Origin: Alteromonas antoniana
GTDB lineage: Bacteria; Pseudomonadota; Gammaproteobacteria; Enterobacterales; Alteromonadaceae
Assembly (NCBI RefSeq): GCF_019249295.1
Contig: NZ_JAESDH010000002.1
Location: 233,428-297,427 of the forward strand
Direction: 5' to 3'
DNA length: 64,000 nt
Below the pieces are notes generated by a model. The model worked only from the letters and a program-made list of their open reading frames with translations, was not told where the DNA came from and made no database searches. Both the position numbers and the translations under genes were made by a program. Below, one piece after another: positions 27,161 to 37,231 of the stretch (positions are counted from its first letter, which is position 1; each line of letters starts with the position of its first letter).

Positions 27161-28152
27161 TTACGAAGATCCATTCCTGTATAAAGTGACGCTACTTCTT
27201 CATAACCATTGAACGGCTGAGTAGGGATCCTGTCTTGGGATAATAATCCACCGGTAGTGATTCGACGCTCAGATGCCTGGCTCCATCGCGGATGAGCGAC
27301 AGCTGGGTTCACGTTGGCGTAAAAGCCGTACTCATTGGGCGCAAGCCGGTTCCAGGTAGTGGGAGGCTGTTTGTCCGTTAATGATATGCGTACAATCGAC
27401 TTGATGCTTTTAAACCCATACTTCCATGGTGTGACCAACCTTATTGGAGCCCCGTTTTGTGTGGGCAGCGTTTTTCCATACATTCCTACGGTCATCAGTG
27501 TCAGCGGGTGCATTGCCTCATCTATTCTTAACCCCTCAACATAGGGATAATCGATACCGCCGCCAACAAAGCGATTTTTCTGGCCTGGCATCTGGCTGGG
27601 ATCATAAAGTGTCTGAAATGCCACATAACGCGCGGAAGATAGCGGTTTGGCTTTTTTTAGCAAGCTGGCAAGTTCAAAACCAATCCACGGGATCACCATT
27701 GACCAGGCCTCTACGCAGCGTAAACGGTATATTCTTTCTTCGAGAGGAAACATTGATGTGAGCGCGTCTGCATCCAGCGTCAGGGGCTTTTCCACCAAGC
27801 CATCAATTTTTAGTGTCCATGGATCGGTAACGAGTTCTCCGGCATGGTCCGCCGGATCGCCTTTGTCCATGCCAAATTCGTAGAAGTTATTGTAAGTCGA
27901 CGCTTTTTTGAAAGGTGTTTGCTTTTCCGTGGTGCTTAGCCCGGGACTTTGTGAAAACGAAAGCGGTTTCAGTACCTGCGCCTTTTTATCGTCGTCTTCC
28001 CAGAACCAGTCTGCTTTGGCCGATGATGACAACAATGCCGATGCGCCAATAAAACCCATTGATTTTAGCAGTTGGCGGCGCTGTCGATAGACTGTTTCGT
28101 CAGTAACATCATTGTCGGTCAACGCGACCGAAGGCTTGAAAGGTTTGGCCAT
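27151..28152 (-). CDS. msrP: MsrP, periplasmic molybdopterin methionine sulfoxide reductase
   Basis: Catalytic subunit of 333 residues that repairs oxidised methionine in periplasmic proteins. A twin-arginine signal ([17 protein letters not shown]) directs folded export with its molybdenum cofactor. The cysteine ligand of Mo is in YRLRCVEAW, and further family motifs are [33 protein letters not shown] and [13 protein letters not shown]. It precedes msrQ in one operon. Confidence 0.96.
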   Translation of the reverse strand: MAKPFKPSVALTDNDVTDETVYRQRRQLLKSMGFIGASALLSSSAKADWFWEDDDKKAQVLKPLSFSQSPGLSTTEKQTPFKKASTYNNFYEFGMDKGDPADHAGELVTDPWTLKIDGLVEKPLTLDADALTSMFPLEERIYRLRCVEAWSMVIPWIGFELASLLKKAKPLSSARYVAFQTLYDPSQMPGQKNRFVGGGIDYPYVEGLRIDEAMHPLTLMTVGMYGKTLPTQNGAPIRLVTPWKYGFKSIKSIVRISLTDKQPPTTWNRLAPNEYGFYANVNPAVAHPRWSQASERRITTGGLLSQDRIPTQPFNGYEEVASLYTGMDLRKWY

Positions 28153-28306
28153 ATCGCACTCCTGATTAATCGGGCTTATTCGCTTCTACGTGATAAGACC
28201 CGGGGAAGTGCAGTAACCTTTCACAGATTTAATAAACAGGGAAAGCTGCATCATAGGGAGACGGTAGTGGCGCTGAGAGTACATCACCGAAGCAGTAATC
28301 TTGTGT

Positions 28307-29680
28307 TTAAAAGGACATGGTGTCCTGTGTGGTGCCGCGCTTAGGTACGAACAGCGTGCCATAAAGTCGTGCGGCAAATTCGTCCGTCATTCCCGAGATA
28401 TAATCCGCAATGACCCGCATGCCATTATTATTCTCCTGCGCCGCCAGCCATCGTGTCTGCGTGTTTTCTGGTAACAGGCGCTCTGGATCTGAGCTGAAGG
28501 CTTCGAATAATTCCATAACCACCAACTGTCCCTTATATTCAAGCATCTGTACATCAGGTCGCCGGATGACCTTTTTAAATACAAACCCTTTGAATAAACT
28601 CAGCGCCTGCGAGTGCGCCTCTGACAATCTGGCATTATAGGCAAGCAGGGGATGGGTGAACCCTTCCACCTGCTGAATTTCGATTGCGGTAATAAATGCA
28701 TTTACCAGTGCACCGATGGCGTTTTTGCGTTCGTGATGATGTTCACTGAACAGTTTCTCTGCCAGCGGGAGTGCTTTTTCGGATATTCCCGGAATATCGA
28801 GTGCAATAAGAGGCTCAGCAACATCTGAAATAAAATCGGCGGAATTGACCATGCCCATGACAATACTGTCTTCCAGATCATGAATGCCATAAGCGATATC
28901 ATCTGCCAGTTCCATGATTGAGCAATCAAAAGACTTAAATTGTGTTTTCCCCGCCAGCCCTGGTTGTGCGGTGAACGACATAAAACGTTCACGATCATCT
29001 TGCGAAAGCGGTGTCAGCAGCCATTCAAAAAGGTTCTCGTCGCAACGAAACAGGCCTTTCGGCGGATGCCACTCACTGGCTTTTACCTGTCTGAGCGTCG
29101 TGGAGCGTGATGGGTAGGCAATATTCTGGCTTAGCGTATCGATAAAGTTGGGATACTTTATTAGCCCCAGCACGCTTCGGCGGCTAAGGTTCATGCCGTG
29201 ATCGGCAGTATAAGGCTCAAGTTTTGTAATGATGCGAAATGTCTGTCCGTTCCCTTCAAACCCGCCGTGCTGATGCATCATATAGTGCAGCGCGACTTCT
29301 CCACCGTGTCCGAAAGGAGGATGACCAATATCGTGTGCGAGGCAAAGCGTTTCAATAAGGCTGTCATCCATGCAAAGCAACCTGGCCAGTTCGGGGTACT
29401 TACCGGAGAGCTGGGCATTAATTCCCGTCCCGATTTGCGCAGCTTCCAGTGAATGCGTTAGACGGGTACGGTAAAAGTCACTTAAACCGACACCCAGCAC
29501 CTGGGTTTTTGCCTGTAAACGGCGAAAAGCGGCAGAGTGCAGCACTCTGGCCTTATCGCGTTGATAGGGCGAGCGATGGTCGCCATCACGACTTTGTACC
29601 CGTGGTAAACGCCGCTCGAACCATTGTGATTCCCAGGATGACGTCAGGGCATGTGAAACATTCGATTCGTGCTGACTCAA
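28307..29680 (-). CDS. dgt: dGTPase-family HD-domain dNTP triphosphohydrolase
   Basis: A 457-residue HD hydrolase that removes triphosphate from dGTP or related dNTPs. HD-domain ligands are seen in [25 protein letters not shown] and [16 protein letters not shown]. It starts at TTG 29680 with AAGGAG seven bases upstream; the ribosome site decides this start. It follows yfbR by 19 bases on the same strand, pairing two enzymes that trim deoxynucleotide pools. Whether it is the strict E. coli Dgt type or a related dNTPase cannot be told from sequence alone. Confidence 0.92.
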   Translation of the reverse strand: MSQHESNVSHALTSSWESQWFERRLPRVQSRDGDHRSPYQRDKARVLHSAAFRRLQAKTQVLGVGLSDFYRTRLTHSLEAAQIGTGINAQLSGKYPELARLLCMDDSLIETLCLAHDIGHPPFGHGGEVALHYMMHQHGGFEGNGQTFRIITKLEPYTADHGMNLSRRSVLGLIKYPNFIDTLSQNIAYPSRSTTLRQVKASEWHPPKGLFRCDENLFEWLLTPLSQDDRERFMSFTAQPGLAGKTQFKSFDCSIMELADDIAYGIHDLEDSIVMGMVNSADFISDVAEPLIALDIPGISEKALPLAEKLFSEHHHERKNAIGALVNAFITAIEIQQVEGFTHPLLAYNARLSEAHSQALSLFKGFVFKKVIRRPDVQMLEYKGQLVVMELFEAFSSDPERLLPENTQTRWLAAQENNNGMRVIADYISGMTDEFAARLYGTLFVPKRGTTQDTMSF

Positions 29681-29699
29681 ACTTCGCTCCTTTGACCGT

Positions 29700-30302
29700 T
29701 TAGTTTGGCTCGTCTTGCGTTATTTCATCCAGACTCAGTGAAAAACTTGGCACGTAGCGGGTGATAAAATAGTCCACCTCATCGGAATGATATGCTTTTA
29801 AAATGGTGTCCAGCCGCTTTTTTGCAAGCTTAAACTCCTGATTACCCGCCGCCAGTTCCTCCAGCGTTTTCAGATACGCACACAAAACATCTGCGGCTTT
29901 TACAATAAAAGCCTCTTCTTCGGAATGCAGCTGACTATCAATCAACGCAGCATAATCGTCCCGAAATGCCTCTGGCGCCATGTCAACAAGCTGTTGCTCA
30001 GCAATGCGTTCAATTTTTTTGTATTCGTCTTTAATCGCCGGATTGAAATATTTCACTGGGGTAGGCAAATCGCCGGTCAGTACCTCTGATACATCGTGAA
30101 ACATGGCAATGGTAGCAATACGTTCAGGATTCAGCGTACCGCCGAAAAACCGGTTTTTAATCAGAGCAAGAGCATGCGCAACCATAGCCACCTGCAGGCT
30201 GTGCTCCTGTACGTTCTCCGTACGGATGTTGTGCATAAGTGGCCAACGGTTGATTAGCTTCATTCGCGATAAATGGGCGAAGAAGTGGCTTTTATCCGAC
30301 AA
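29700..30302 (-). CDS. yfbR: 5'-deoxynucleotidase YfbR
   Basis: A 200-residue HD-domain enzyme that dephosphorylates deoxyribonucleoside 5'-monophosphates. It begins with [20 protein letters not shown] and shows [29 protein letters not shown] and the late [15 protein letters not shown], all typical of YfbR; length matches E. coli (199). It starts at TTG 30302 with AAGGAG seven bases upstream; the ribosome site lies within the end of alaA. alaA-yfbR adjacency is the E. coli order. Confidence 0.96.
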   Translation of the reverse strand: MSDKSHFFAHLSRMKLINRWPLMHNIRTENVQEHSLQVAMVAHALALIKNRFFGGTLNPERIATIAMFHDVSEVLTGDLPTPVKYFNPAIKDEYKKIERIAEQQLVDMAPEAFRDDYAALIDSQLHSEEEAFIVKAADVLCAYLKTLEELAAGNQEFKLAKKRLDTILKAYHSDEVDYFITRYVPSFSLSLDEITQDEPN

Positions 30303-30304
30303 CG

Positions 30305-31525
30305 CTATGCTCCTTGCGTATAGTGGTTGAAAAATCGTCCGATCCGGGTCAACGCAGGGGAGAGCACATCGCAGTGCGGTAAAAATACCAGCCGGAAATA
30401 CACGCCGTCATGTAAATTAAATGCCCGACCATGTACAAGCAGGATCTTCTCAGCACTCAGCAGGTCGAGGATCATTTGCTCGTCATTGTGAATATTGAAT
30501 TTTTTCTCGTCTACCTTTGCAAAGCAGTACATAGCCCCGTTAGGTTTCACGCAGCTTATACCATCGATGCTGTTCAGCATGTCGCTGGCAAGATCACGCT
30601 GGAGTTTCAACCGACCGTTGTCGCTTATCAGATCGTTGATGCTTTGATACCCGCCCAGAGCAGTCTGTATCGCACTTTGACAAGGCACATTTGCGCACAT
30701 GCGCATAGAAGAGAGAATATTCAGCCCTTCAATATAGTCTCTGGCCACGCGTTTATTGCCGCTGACTACCAGCCATCCTGCACGAAAACCGGCAACACGG
30801 TAGTTTTTAGATAAGCCGCCCAAGGTAACGCAAAACACCTCATCAGTCAGCGAGGCGATGCAGGTATGTTTGGCGCCATCATAGAGAATCTTGTCGTAAA
30901 TTTCGTCGCTGAAAATTACCAGGCCATGCTCGCGGGCAACCTTAACTACCTCTTCTAAAAGCGCTTTGTCATACACCGCGCCGGTAGGATTATTTGGGTT
31001 TATCAGTACGATCGCGCGGGTTTTGCTGGTAATTTTGCTTTTGATGTCGTCGATATCAGGAAACCATCCGGCCTGTTCGTCACACCGATAATGCACCGGC
31101 GAGCCAGAGGATAGGCTAACCGCCGCTGTCCACAGCGGGTAGTCGGGGCTTGGTAGCAACACTTCATCACCATGATTAAGCAGGGCCTGCATCGCCATCA
31201 TAATCATTTCACTCACGCCATTACCAATGTAAACATCGTCAACACGGATGTGTTTGATATTCATTTGCTGATAATACTGCATAACCGCTACGCGCGCGGC
31301 ATAAATACCAGTAGAGTCTGAATAACCCTGAGAAGTGGGCAGGTTGTGGATCACATCTTTCAGTATGTCGTCCGGTGCTTCGAAGCCAAACGGAGCAGGG
31401 TTACCAATATTCAGTTTCAGGATGCGATGACCTTCATCTTCCATTTTCTTTGCCTGGGCGGCAATGGGGCCTCTGATGTCATAGCAGACATTGTCCAGTT
31501 TGTGTGAGCGTGCTACGGTTTTCAT
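30305..31525 (-). CDS. alaA: Glutamate-pyruvate (alanine) aminotransferase AlaA
   Basis: PLP-dependent class I aminotransferase of 406 residues that makes alanine from pyruvate and glutamate. The PLP lysine is in [16 protein letters not shown], the arginine that holds the substrate carboxylate is in FRLVFLPH, and NPNNPTGA and SDEIYDKI are fold type I motifs. It heads the alaA-yfbR-dgt operon on the minus strand. Confidence 0.96.
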   Translation of the reverse strand: MKTVARSHKLDNVCYDIRGPIAAQAKKMEDEGHRILKLNIGNPAPFGFEAPDDILKDVIHNLPTSQGYSDSTGIYAARVAVMQYYQQMNIKHIRVDDVYIGNGVSEMIMMAMQALLNHGDEVLLPSPDYPLWTAAVSLSSGSPVHYRCDEQAGWFPDIDDIKSKITSKTRAIVLINPNNPTGAVYDKALLEEVVKVAREHGLVIFSDEIYDKILYDGAKHTCIASLTDEVFCVTLGGLSKNYRVAGFRAGWLVVSGNKRVARDYIEGLNILSSMRMCANVPCQSAIQTALGGYQSINDLISDNGRLKLQRDLASDMLNSIDGISCVKPNGAMYCFAKVDEKKFNIHNDEQMILDLLSAEKILLVHGRAFNLHDGVYFRLVFLPHCDVLSPALTRIGRFFNHYTQGA

Positions 31526-31777
31526 GGTCTATCTGGTTGATTTACATACTCATCAGAGTATCGCAAAGCATCGGTGCTGGCTAACCCTAATTTTGCTTAT
31601 TACCATGTTTTTTTGTCTAATATCGGCTGCCACTTCTCACGGGAAAAAATGGGTATGCAGCGTTGTTTCCTGACACATTTATATACAGTTTGTCATTGGC
31701 CTGTAATCCGAAAATCAGTTTAAATACCATTGAGACCTGTTTTTACGCACAATCTGATGTTGTGCCGGGAATAATCT

Positions 31778-32308
31778 ATGCCTTTACCTCTATTATGGCT
31801 TGGTGCCGGTATTGCTGCCGCTTACGCGGGTTCACAAATTGCCAGGGAAAAACAAAAATCGGATGGTCACATTCGACATTTTCCCGGTGAGCACCAGAGC
31901 GAAGTTACTCCGGTAGATGGATCTGTCGTGTGTTGCGGTATTTATGAATTGTTTCAGCACACGGGGATCTGGCTGGACGGTAATATTGTTGAATTAAGGG
32001 GAAATGGCCTTATCCGCGGGATTTCTCCCTCACGATTTCTCGCTGACCGTTCCGGTAACCGTATTTTTGTCGCCTGTGATGATGCACTGACCCCGTTAGT
32101 CGCACCAGATGCTGTCAGCAATGCCTTAGAAAGACTGTACACCTATTCAGAGTACGATTTGGTGTCTAACAACTGCCACCGCTTTGTGTACGAGTGCGTT
32201 AGCGGACATTCCCGCCGCATTACGCGTTTTGCAGAGCTTAATGCTGCACTTAAAGCGCAGTTTCAAACCCCGGTTCACTGGCAACCTGTACACCCATCGC
32301 GCAGATAG
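31778..32308 (+). CDS. LRAT-like (NlpC/P60 superfamily) protein with N-terminal membrane segment
   Basis: A 176-residue protein with a hydrophobic N terminus (about 1-18) and a domain resembling the permuted NlpC/P60 group to which lecithin:retinol acyltransferase belongs. The histidine is H61 in HTGIWLDGNIVEL and the cysteine C133 in SNNCHRFVYECV; LRAT proteins have an equivalent NCEHF motif. Such proteins act as acyltransferases or peptidases through a Cys nucleophile. Substrate is unknown. The ATG at 31778 is divergent from alaA across a 252-base gap. A short GC hairpin (32310-32327) follows the stop. Confidence 0.7.
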   Translation: MPLPLLWLGAGIAAAYAGSQIAREKQKSDGHIRHFPGEHQSEVTPVDGSVVCCGIYELFQHTGIWLDGNIVELRGNGLIRGISPSRFLADRSGNRIFVACDDALTPLVAPDAVSNALERLYTYSEYDLVSNNCHRFVYECVSGHSRRITRFAELNAALKAQFQTPVHWQPVHPSRR

Positions 32309-32309
32309 G

Positions 32310-32327
32310 CTGGCGCGAAGGCGCCAG
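32310..32327 (+). terminator. Short hairpin after the LRAT-like gene
   Basis: CTGGCGC (32310-32316) and GCGCCAG (32321-32327) pair around GAAG, two bases after the stop. No T run follows, so it may be a pause or stability element rather than a terminator. Confidence 0.35.
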
Positions 32328-32594
32328 TTAGAAGCAAAAACTCTCTGACATCGTGGGATAAGCTCCCGTTACTCATTACTGTCCAATAATCTCCCCAAGT
32401 GACCATGCGTACTTGCCTGAGGTATTTCTTTCTTCTGTGTTTTGCAGTGACAGAAGAGATTTATTAAATTAATTTATGTTAAAAATTTGTGAACCTGGCC
32501 CGATAGTCCTATCGTAATTAGTAGTACTCCGTTAAAAGCGCATCTATAGCGCTGGGCGGATACGCTTGAACAATCAGACTTCTGAGGGGAAGCT

Positions 32595-33389
32595 ATGTCA
32601 CAGCATTTCAAAGAAACACCACAAAACGCGATTACAGAAAGTGGAATTGCCAGGGTCATTCCCTGTAAAGAGCTTGATGTGGGTGATCCCATTAAATGGT
32701 TATCGCTTGGCTTACGCGACATGTTAAAGACACCCGGGCTTACTGCTTTTTATGGCATTATGTTCGCCTTAATTCCATGGCTGATAACTTACCTTGTCGC
32801 AATGACGGGCTGGCATCTGGTGATAATGCCTGCCATCGTCGTATTTATGTTGATTGGACCGTTTCTGGCAGCTGGTCTCTACGATGTAAGCTGGGAGTTG
32901 GAAAAAGGGCATAAACCTTCATTAAGACACTCGCTTCGCGCTATGCGCCGCAACGCAGTCAATGAGTGGGGCTTTGGCATCCTGCTGATGGTGATGATGA
33001 TTTTCTGGCTTCGTGTGGCGTCGTTGATCCATGCGCTGTATCCGCCTTATCTTGATGAGACGCTGGAAAGTCTGATGCCGTTCCTGATCCTTGGCACCGC
33101 TGTAGGTGCAGTCTTTACATTAGTGATGCTGTTTATTACCGCTTTCACCCAGCCCATACTAATGGAAAGAAAAGTCGATCTGGCAACCGCGGTACTTACC
33201 AGCGTAAATGCAGTCTGGCTGAATAAGGTTCCCATGCTGATTTGGGGCGCTATTATCTTCAGTGCAGTCGCCATTGGCTTTGTTACCGGCTTCATCGGCT
33301 TTATCTTCCTGATGCCTCTCATTGCGTATGCGTCCTGGCATGCTTACATCGACGCAATCGAGACGAAAAAGCCAAGGAATTACGAATAA
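32595..33389 (+). CDS. DUF2189 integral membrane protein
   Basis: A 264-residue polytopic membrane protein with about six hydrophobic segments, arranged as pairs around residues 45-100, 135-155, 160-195 and 210-250. The N-terminal part GDPIKWLSLGLRDM, followed by a TPGL..FYGIMFAL helix, is the DUF2189 pattern. DUF2189 proteins are common in proteobacteria, sometimes near cytochrome oxidase genes, and have no established role. GAGGGGAAGCT lies upstream of the ATG. It is followed by a hairpin at 33414. Confidence 0.85.
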   Translation: MSQHFKETPQNAITESGIARVIPCKELDVGDPIKWLSLGLRDMLKTPGLTAFYGIMFALIPWLITYLVAMTGWHLVIMPAIVVFMLIGPFLAAGLYDVSWELEKGHKPSLRHSLRAMRRNAVNEWGFGILLMVMMIFWLRVASLIHALYPPYLDETLESLMPFLILGTAVGAVFTLVMLFITAFTQPILMERKVDLATAVLTSVNAVWLNKVPMLIWGAIIFSAVAIGFVTGFIGFIFLMPLIAYASWHAYIDAIETKKPRNYE

Positions 33390-33746
33390 GCTGTAATTTT
33401 ATTACATAAAAGAGGTGCTTTTTGCTGCAGTTTTGCCAAAAAGCGCCTTATTTCTGTAAAACTTTCAGTAACAAAGTTACATTTTTAGCGATATTTAGAC
33501 TTTAGTATTAGACTTATTTTGTTTCTATTTGAGGGTTTATATTCCCTTATGTTATATGCGTTGGTGAAATATCTATTTTTATCAATGGTTTAACTTGTTA
33601 AAGCTTCCGTAACATTCTGTTTTACCGCCCATTTACCCGCTTACAACAATATTCCAACAGTAATTTATTTTCAGATGAGGCATAACTTAATAGCGCCAGG
33701 GCAGCAAAGCCTGGCGATACAGAGTTTGCCAAAACATGAGGATTAA
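33390..33746. other. A/T-rich intergenic region before the DUF3718 gene
   Basis: After a terminator-like hairpin the sequence from about 33470 to 33680 is markedly A/T-rich with no reading frame. It probably carries the DUF3718 promoter and could bind the H-NS protein encoded at 51729. No clear operator was recognised. Confidence 0.4.
33414..33447 (+). terminator. Terminator-like hairpin after DUF2189
   Basis: GGTGCTTTTTG (33414-33424) pairs with CAAAAAGCGCC (33437-33447) with one G-T pair; TTATTTCTG follows, a weak T run. Confidence 0.55.
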
Positions 33747-34073
33747 ATGATGAAAACTGTAAAAGCACTTGCAATGGTATTGGGTATGGTTGCGGCTTCA
33801 GGAAGCGCAGTAGCAGCGGCTCCGCAAAAAGACGTGCGTTTTGTCGGTGATACGCAGTTCTCTGGATTCTGCAAAGCTATCGTTATGGACGACATCAAAG
33901 TATTGCGCGCTAATTTGTCTCGCAACGTAGGTCGTATTGGTGCCAGTCAACGTGAAGTATTGCGTATGGTTACCGCAGAAGATGGTTTGACTTGCAATGG
34001 CGAAACGCTTATCGACTTTTCCATGAAGCGTGACGCGAATGCGGTATATGAATATCTGACGTCGCGCAGCTAA
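33747..34073 (+). CDS. DUF3718 secreted protein
   Basis: A 108-residue exported protein with a signal peptide (about 1-25, ending SAVAAA). The mature part has two cysteines (FSGFCKAIVMDD and GLTCNGETL) likely to form a disulfide, and ends DANAVYEYLTSR. The layout matches DUF3718, a family of small periplasmic proteins of marine gammaproteobacteria with no known role. Two adjacent ATGs exist (33747, 33750). GAGG lies just upstream. Confidence 0.8.
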   Translation: MMKTVKALAMVLGMVAASGSAVAAAPQKDVRFVGDTQFSGFCKAIVMDDIKVLRANLSRNVGRIGASQREVLRMVTAEDGLTCNGETLIDFSMKRDANAVYEYLTSRS

Positions 34074-34090
34074 TTGTGTACTGGCTAAGC

Positions 34091-34132
34091 AAACGGGTGC
34101 GCCGACTTTGGCATAATTATCGGAGCACCCGT
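34091..34132 (-). terminator. Possible terminator hairpin between convergent DUF3718 and RND genes
   Basis: CGGGTGC near 34094 pairs with GCACCCG near 34125, with an inner CCGA/TCGG pairing after a one-base bulge. On the minus strand it is followed by TTTGC only. It lies between two convergent genes, where a bidirectional terminator is expected. Confidence 0.4.
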
Positions 34133-34165
34133 CATGATGGCTATTGTTGGCGAGTTATGCTCGGA

Positions 34166-37100
34166 TCATATCCTTACCCAACGGGATACCCGAGCACGAC
34201 TTTCAGCCATAAGACGTTGGGTATGGAAACGAAGCTTCAGCAGCAGCACGTAAGCCAGCGGCACCAGGAAGAGACTGGTGAGCGTTGAGAATATCAGTCC
34301 TCCGATAATGGCGATGGCCATGGGGGAATAGGGAGGGCCATCGCCACCTATTCTTGTACTACCAAATGCCAGAGGTAAGAGACCAAGTACGGTAGTCGCC
34401 ACTGTCATTAAAATAGGTCGGATCCGTGACTGACAACCATCAGCGACGGCATCAAACAGACTTTCTCCCTGCTCAATCAATTGATTGATTCTGTCTACCA
34501 GAACAATACCATTGTTCACCACTATCCCCATCAGAATTAGCATACCAATCATGCCCATGACTGACATTGACGTGCCCGTCAGCATGAACGCCCAGAACAC
34601 CCCTGTGAAAGAGAAGAGTAATGAGGTAATCACTGCCGTGGGTAGCAGCAATGATTCGAATAATGCCGCCATCACAACGTAAATCATGCAGATAGCCAGC
34701 AACATATTCATTTGCATCACCGCGTTAGCCTCATCCTGGCGACGGAAGCTGCCATCCAGCGTCCAGCTATAGCCACTGGGCAAGGCGATGTAGCTCATTG
34801 CTGATTCGATGCGCTCGCGTGCCTGCTCGACGGTTAGATCATCCGCCAGATTAGCGCCAATAGATAAGGCGGTCTGACGATAATGACGGTCGATTTGTGA
34901 AAGCTGCTGGGCAACAGTGATATCTGACACCATATCCAGCGTGATGCTTTGGCCCTGAAGGTGAGTGATGTTGATATTTTTAAGGGCATACAAAGAAGAC
35001 TGCACATCCTGCCCGTACATCAGTCTGACGCCCACTTCTCCGGCATCACCATAACGAAAGGTACGAAGGTTGTTACCACGCAGCGCAGTGGCGACCAGCG
35101 CCGCGACGTCGCTGACATTCAGACCCAAACGATGGGCTTTTTCACGATCGATGCGTATTTGCAACTCGTCACGTTTAGACCCGGTATCTGCTTTTACATC
35201 TTCCAGGCCTTCGATACCGGACAACACCGGCACAATTTGCTTGGAGAGCTGTAACAGACGGTCGGAGGACTCGCCCAGTAACGTCAACCTGACGCCACCG
35301 CCATTGCCAGAATCCCACTGAAAAGAGGGCCGCGCTCTGACAAACGTTGGCATGGCTTCACGAATTTTTTCTTTAATCTCGCTGACGCTTACTGGTAAGT
35401 CGTCATTAAGGGTAATACCGGATACCGCATGGCCAGCCTGAAAATACGTGTAGACCTGTTTTATATGAAATGCTTCCTGGTTGTCATACAGAAACGCTTC
35501 CATTTTATTCACTGTGCCTTCGACTTCTTCGAGCGAGTAATTTTGCACAATATGATAGTTGAGCCAAATCCGCTCCTGATTATCATTACCCTCGTCATCG
35601 CCCGTGACAACCCCCATAGGGATAGCTGTACTTAGCAATATCAGTACAGCAATTATGGCTGTTTTACCCTGATTACGCATGGTCCAGTGCAGGATCCGGC
35701 CATACCGCGCAATGTATCCAGGCTGCTTTGCCACTTTTTGCTGAGGTACTTTAATACGCGCCGCCAGTAAGGGAATGAGCGTTTGTGCAATCAACAGCGA
35801 CGCAAACAGGGAGATACAGATGGCGATGGCAACGTGTTCCAGAAAAACGGTTAAATCAATCTTTACGCCAACAATGTTGGGAAGAAAGACAATGGCCGTG
35901 GTGGCGGTACCGGCAATAACTGCCAGACTGACTTTGCCTACACCGCGCTGAGTAGCCCGAACGGCGTTGTCATCTTCACTGCGCTCCTGGAAGATGCTTT
36001 CTGTAATGACGACAGCATTGTCTACCAGCATCCCGATCGCCAGCATCAGCCCCATCAGCGACAAAATATTCAGTGAATACCCCATCAGATACATCAACCC
36101 TAACGTAATGCAGATAGAGAAGGGGACTGACAACACCACGATTAAGGTGGTGGATAGCTGACGTAAAAAAAGAAACAATACGACTACAGATAAGACAGCA
36201 CCAAGTAAGCCGGCTGAAATCAGGTCCCCTAAAGATGAGGTCACACTTTTGGCGGTATCGTCCATCACGAATAGATTGATGCCGTTGAAGGCCGGGTCAG
36301 TCTTGGCTTTCTCTATAACGGCCATTACGCGCTCTGAGACCTCAACCAAATTACTCCCTGATTCACGAAAGATATTAAATCCAACCGCGAAAGTACGATC
36401 AAGATGTCGGCCTTCATTACGCTTCGGGATCTCATAGGCTATATCCGCTATGTCAGACAGCCGCACGCCGTCTCTTATCCACAGATTGCGGATATCATCC
36501 ATGTCGGTAAATTCACCCATAGGATTCACCAGAACTTTCTGGTCCATGGCGTATATGTGCCCGGCAGTCATTGAGAAATTGGCTTGTTGAAGCGTTGTGC
36601 CAAGGCGGTCAGTATCAATTCGTAGTGCTGCTATTTTTTCCGGTTTCAGACGAATACTGATTTGCTTCTTCAGCACGCCGTAAAGCTCAACTTTGGATAC
36701 CCCCGGAACACGCTCAAGAGGACGCTTCAGGTTTCTGTCCAGCAGGTCATAGGCACTGGACAAGTCTCTGTCACTGGAGACCCTAAGCTGGAAAATGGGC
36801 ATGTCGTTCGTGTTGAATTTGTACACCATCACGCGTTCAACATCATCAGGCAGCAAGTGTCGGATAGCGTCAATTTTTTCTCGTGCTTCGATACTTTTGG
36901 CCTTTACGTTTTCATCCCAGGCGAATTCTACAAAAATTTCTGCTTTGTCCTCGAAGGAGCTTGCGCGCAAGCGCTTGATGCCTGACATCGTGGCTACCGC
37001 TTCTTCGACGGGACGGGTAATCATTCTCTCTACTTCTGAAGGCGTGGCATCGCGGTAGGGAATTTCAATCACCATTTGCGGAATATCGATCCCCGGAAAT

Positions 37101-37231
37101 TTTTCCAGCGGCAGCAGCCGTCCGGCAACGATGCCAAACAGCAGCATAGAGAGAAATACCATACAGACGGTGACTGGACGGTTCATGGCAAACCGGGCAA
37201 GCCCGGCGCCGGCGTTGGCGATCTTATCCAT
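34166..37231 (-). CDS. RND efflux permease (second of a tandem pair)
   Basis: Inner membrane proton-driven exporter of about 1021 residues with the 12-segment AcrB-type layout and two large periplasmic loops. The first segment is MNRPVTVCMVFLSMLLFG; the proton-relay aspartate is in the fourth segment, IGMLVDNAVVI. It starts at ATG 37231 inside the end of the upstream RND gene (8-base overlap), with AAGGAGAAGG as ribosome site. The tandem MFP-RND-RND arrangement resembles MdtABC-type systems, where two different RND subunits form one pump. Substrate unknown; no outer membrane factor is encoded nearby. Confidence 0.93.
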   Translation of the reverse strand: MDKIANAGAGLARFAMNRPVTVCMVFLSMLLFGIVAGRLLPLEKFPGIDIPQMVIEIPYRDATPSEVERMITRPVEEAVATMSGIKRLRASSFEDKAEIFVEFAWDENVKAKSIEAREKIDAIRHLLPDDVERVMVYKFNTNDMPIFQLRVSSDRDLSSAYDLLDRNLKRPLERVPGVSKVELYGVLKKQISIRLKPEKIAALRIDTDRLGTTLQQANFSMTAGHIYAMDQKVLVNPMGEFTDMDDIRNLWIRDGVRLSDIADIAYEIPKRNEGRHLDRTFAVGFNIFRESGSNLVEVSERVMAVIEKAKTDPAFNGINLFVMDDTAKSVTSSLGDLISAGLLGAVLSVVVLFLFLRQLSTTLIVVLSVPFSICITLGLMYLMGYSLNILSLMGLMLAIGMLVDNAVVITESIFQERSEDDNAVRATQRGVGKVSLAVIAGTATTAIVFLPNIVGVKIDLTVFLEHVAIAICISLFASLLIAQTLIPLLAARIKVPQQKVAKQPGYIARYGRILHWTMRNQGKTAIIAVLILLSTAIPMGVVTGDDEGNDNQERIWLNYHIVQNYSLEEVEGTVNKMEAFLYDNQEAFHIKQVYTYFQAGHAVSGITLNDDLPVSVSEIKEKIREAMPTFVRARPSFQWDSGNGGGVRLTLLGESSDRLLQLSKQIVPVLSGIEGLEDVKADTGSKRDELQIRIDREKAHRLGLNVSDVAALVATALRGNNLRTFRYGDAGEVGVRLMYGQDVQSSLYALKNINITHLQGQSITLDMVSDITVAQQLSQIDRHYRQTALSIGANLADDLTVEQARERIESAMSYIALPSGYSWTLDGSFRRQDEANAVMQMNMLLAICMIYVVMAALFESLLLPTAVITSLLFSFTGVFWAFMLTGTSMSVMGMIGMLILMGIVVNNGIVLVDRINQLIEQGESLFDAVADGCQSRIRPILMTVATTVLGLLPLAFGSTRIGGDGPPYSPMAIAIIGGLIFSTLTSLFLVPLAYVLLLKLRFHTQRLMAESRARVSRWVRI

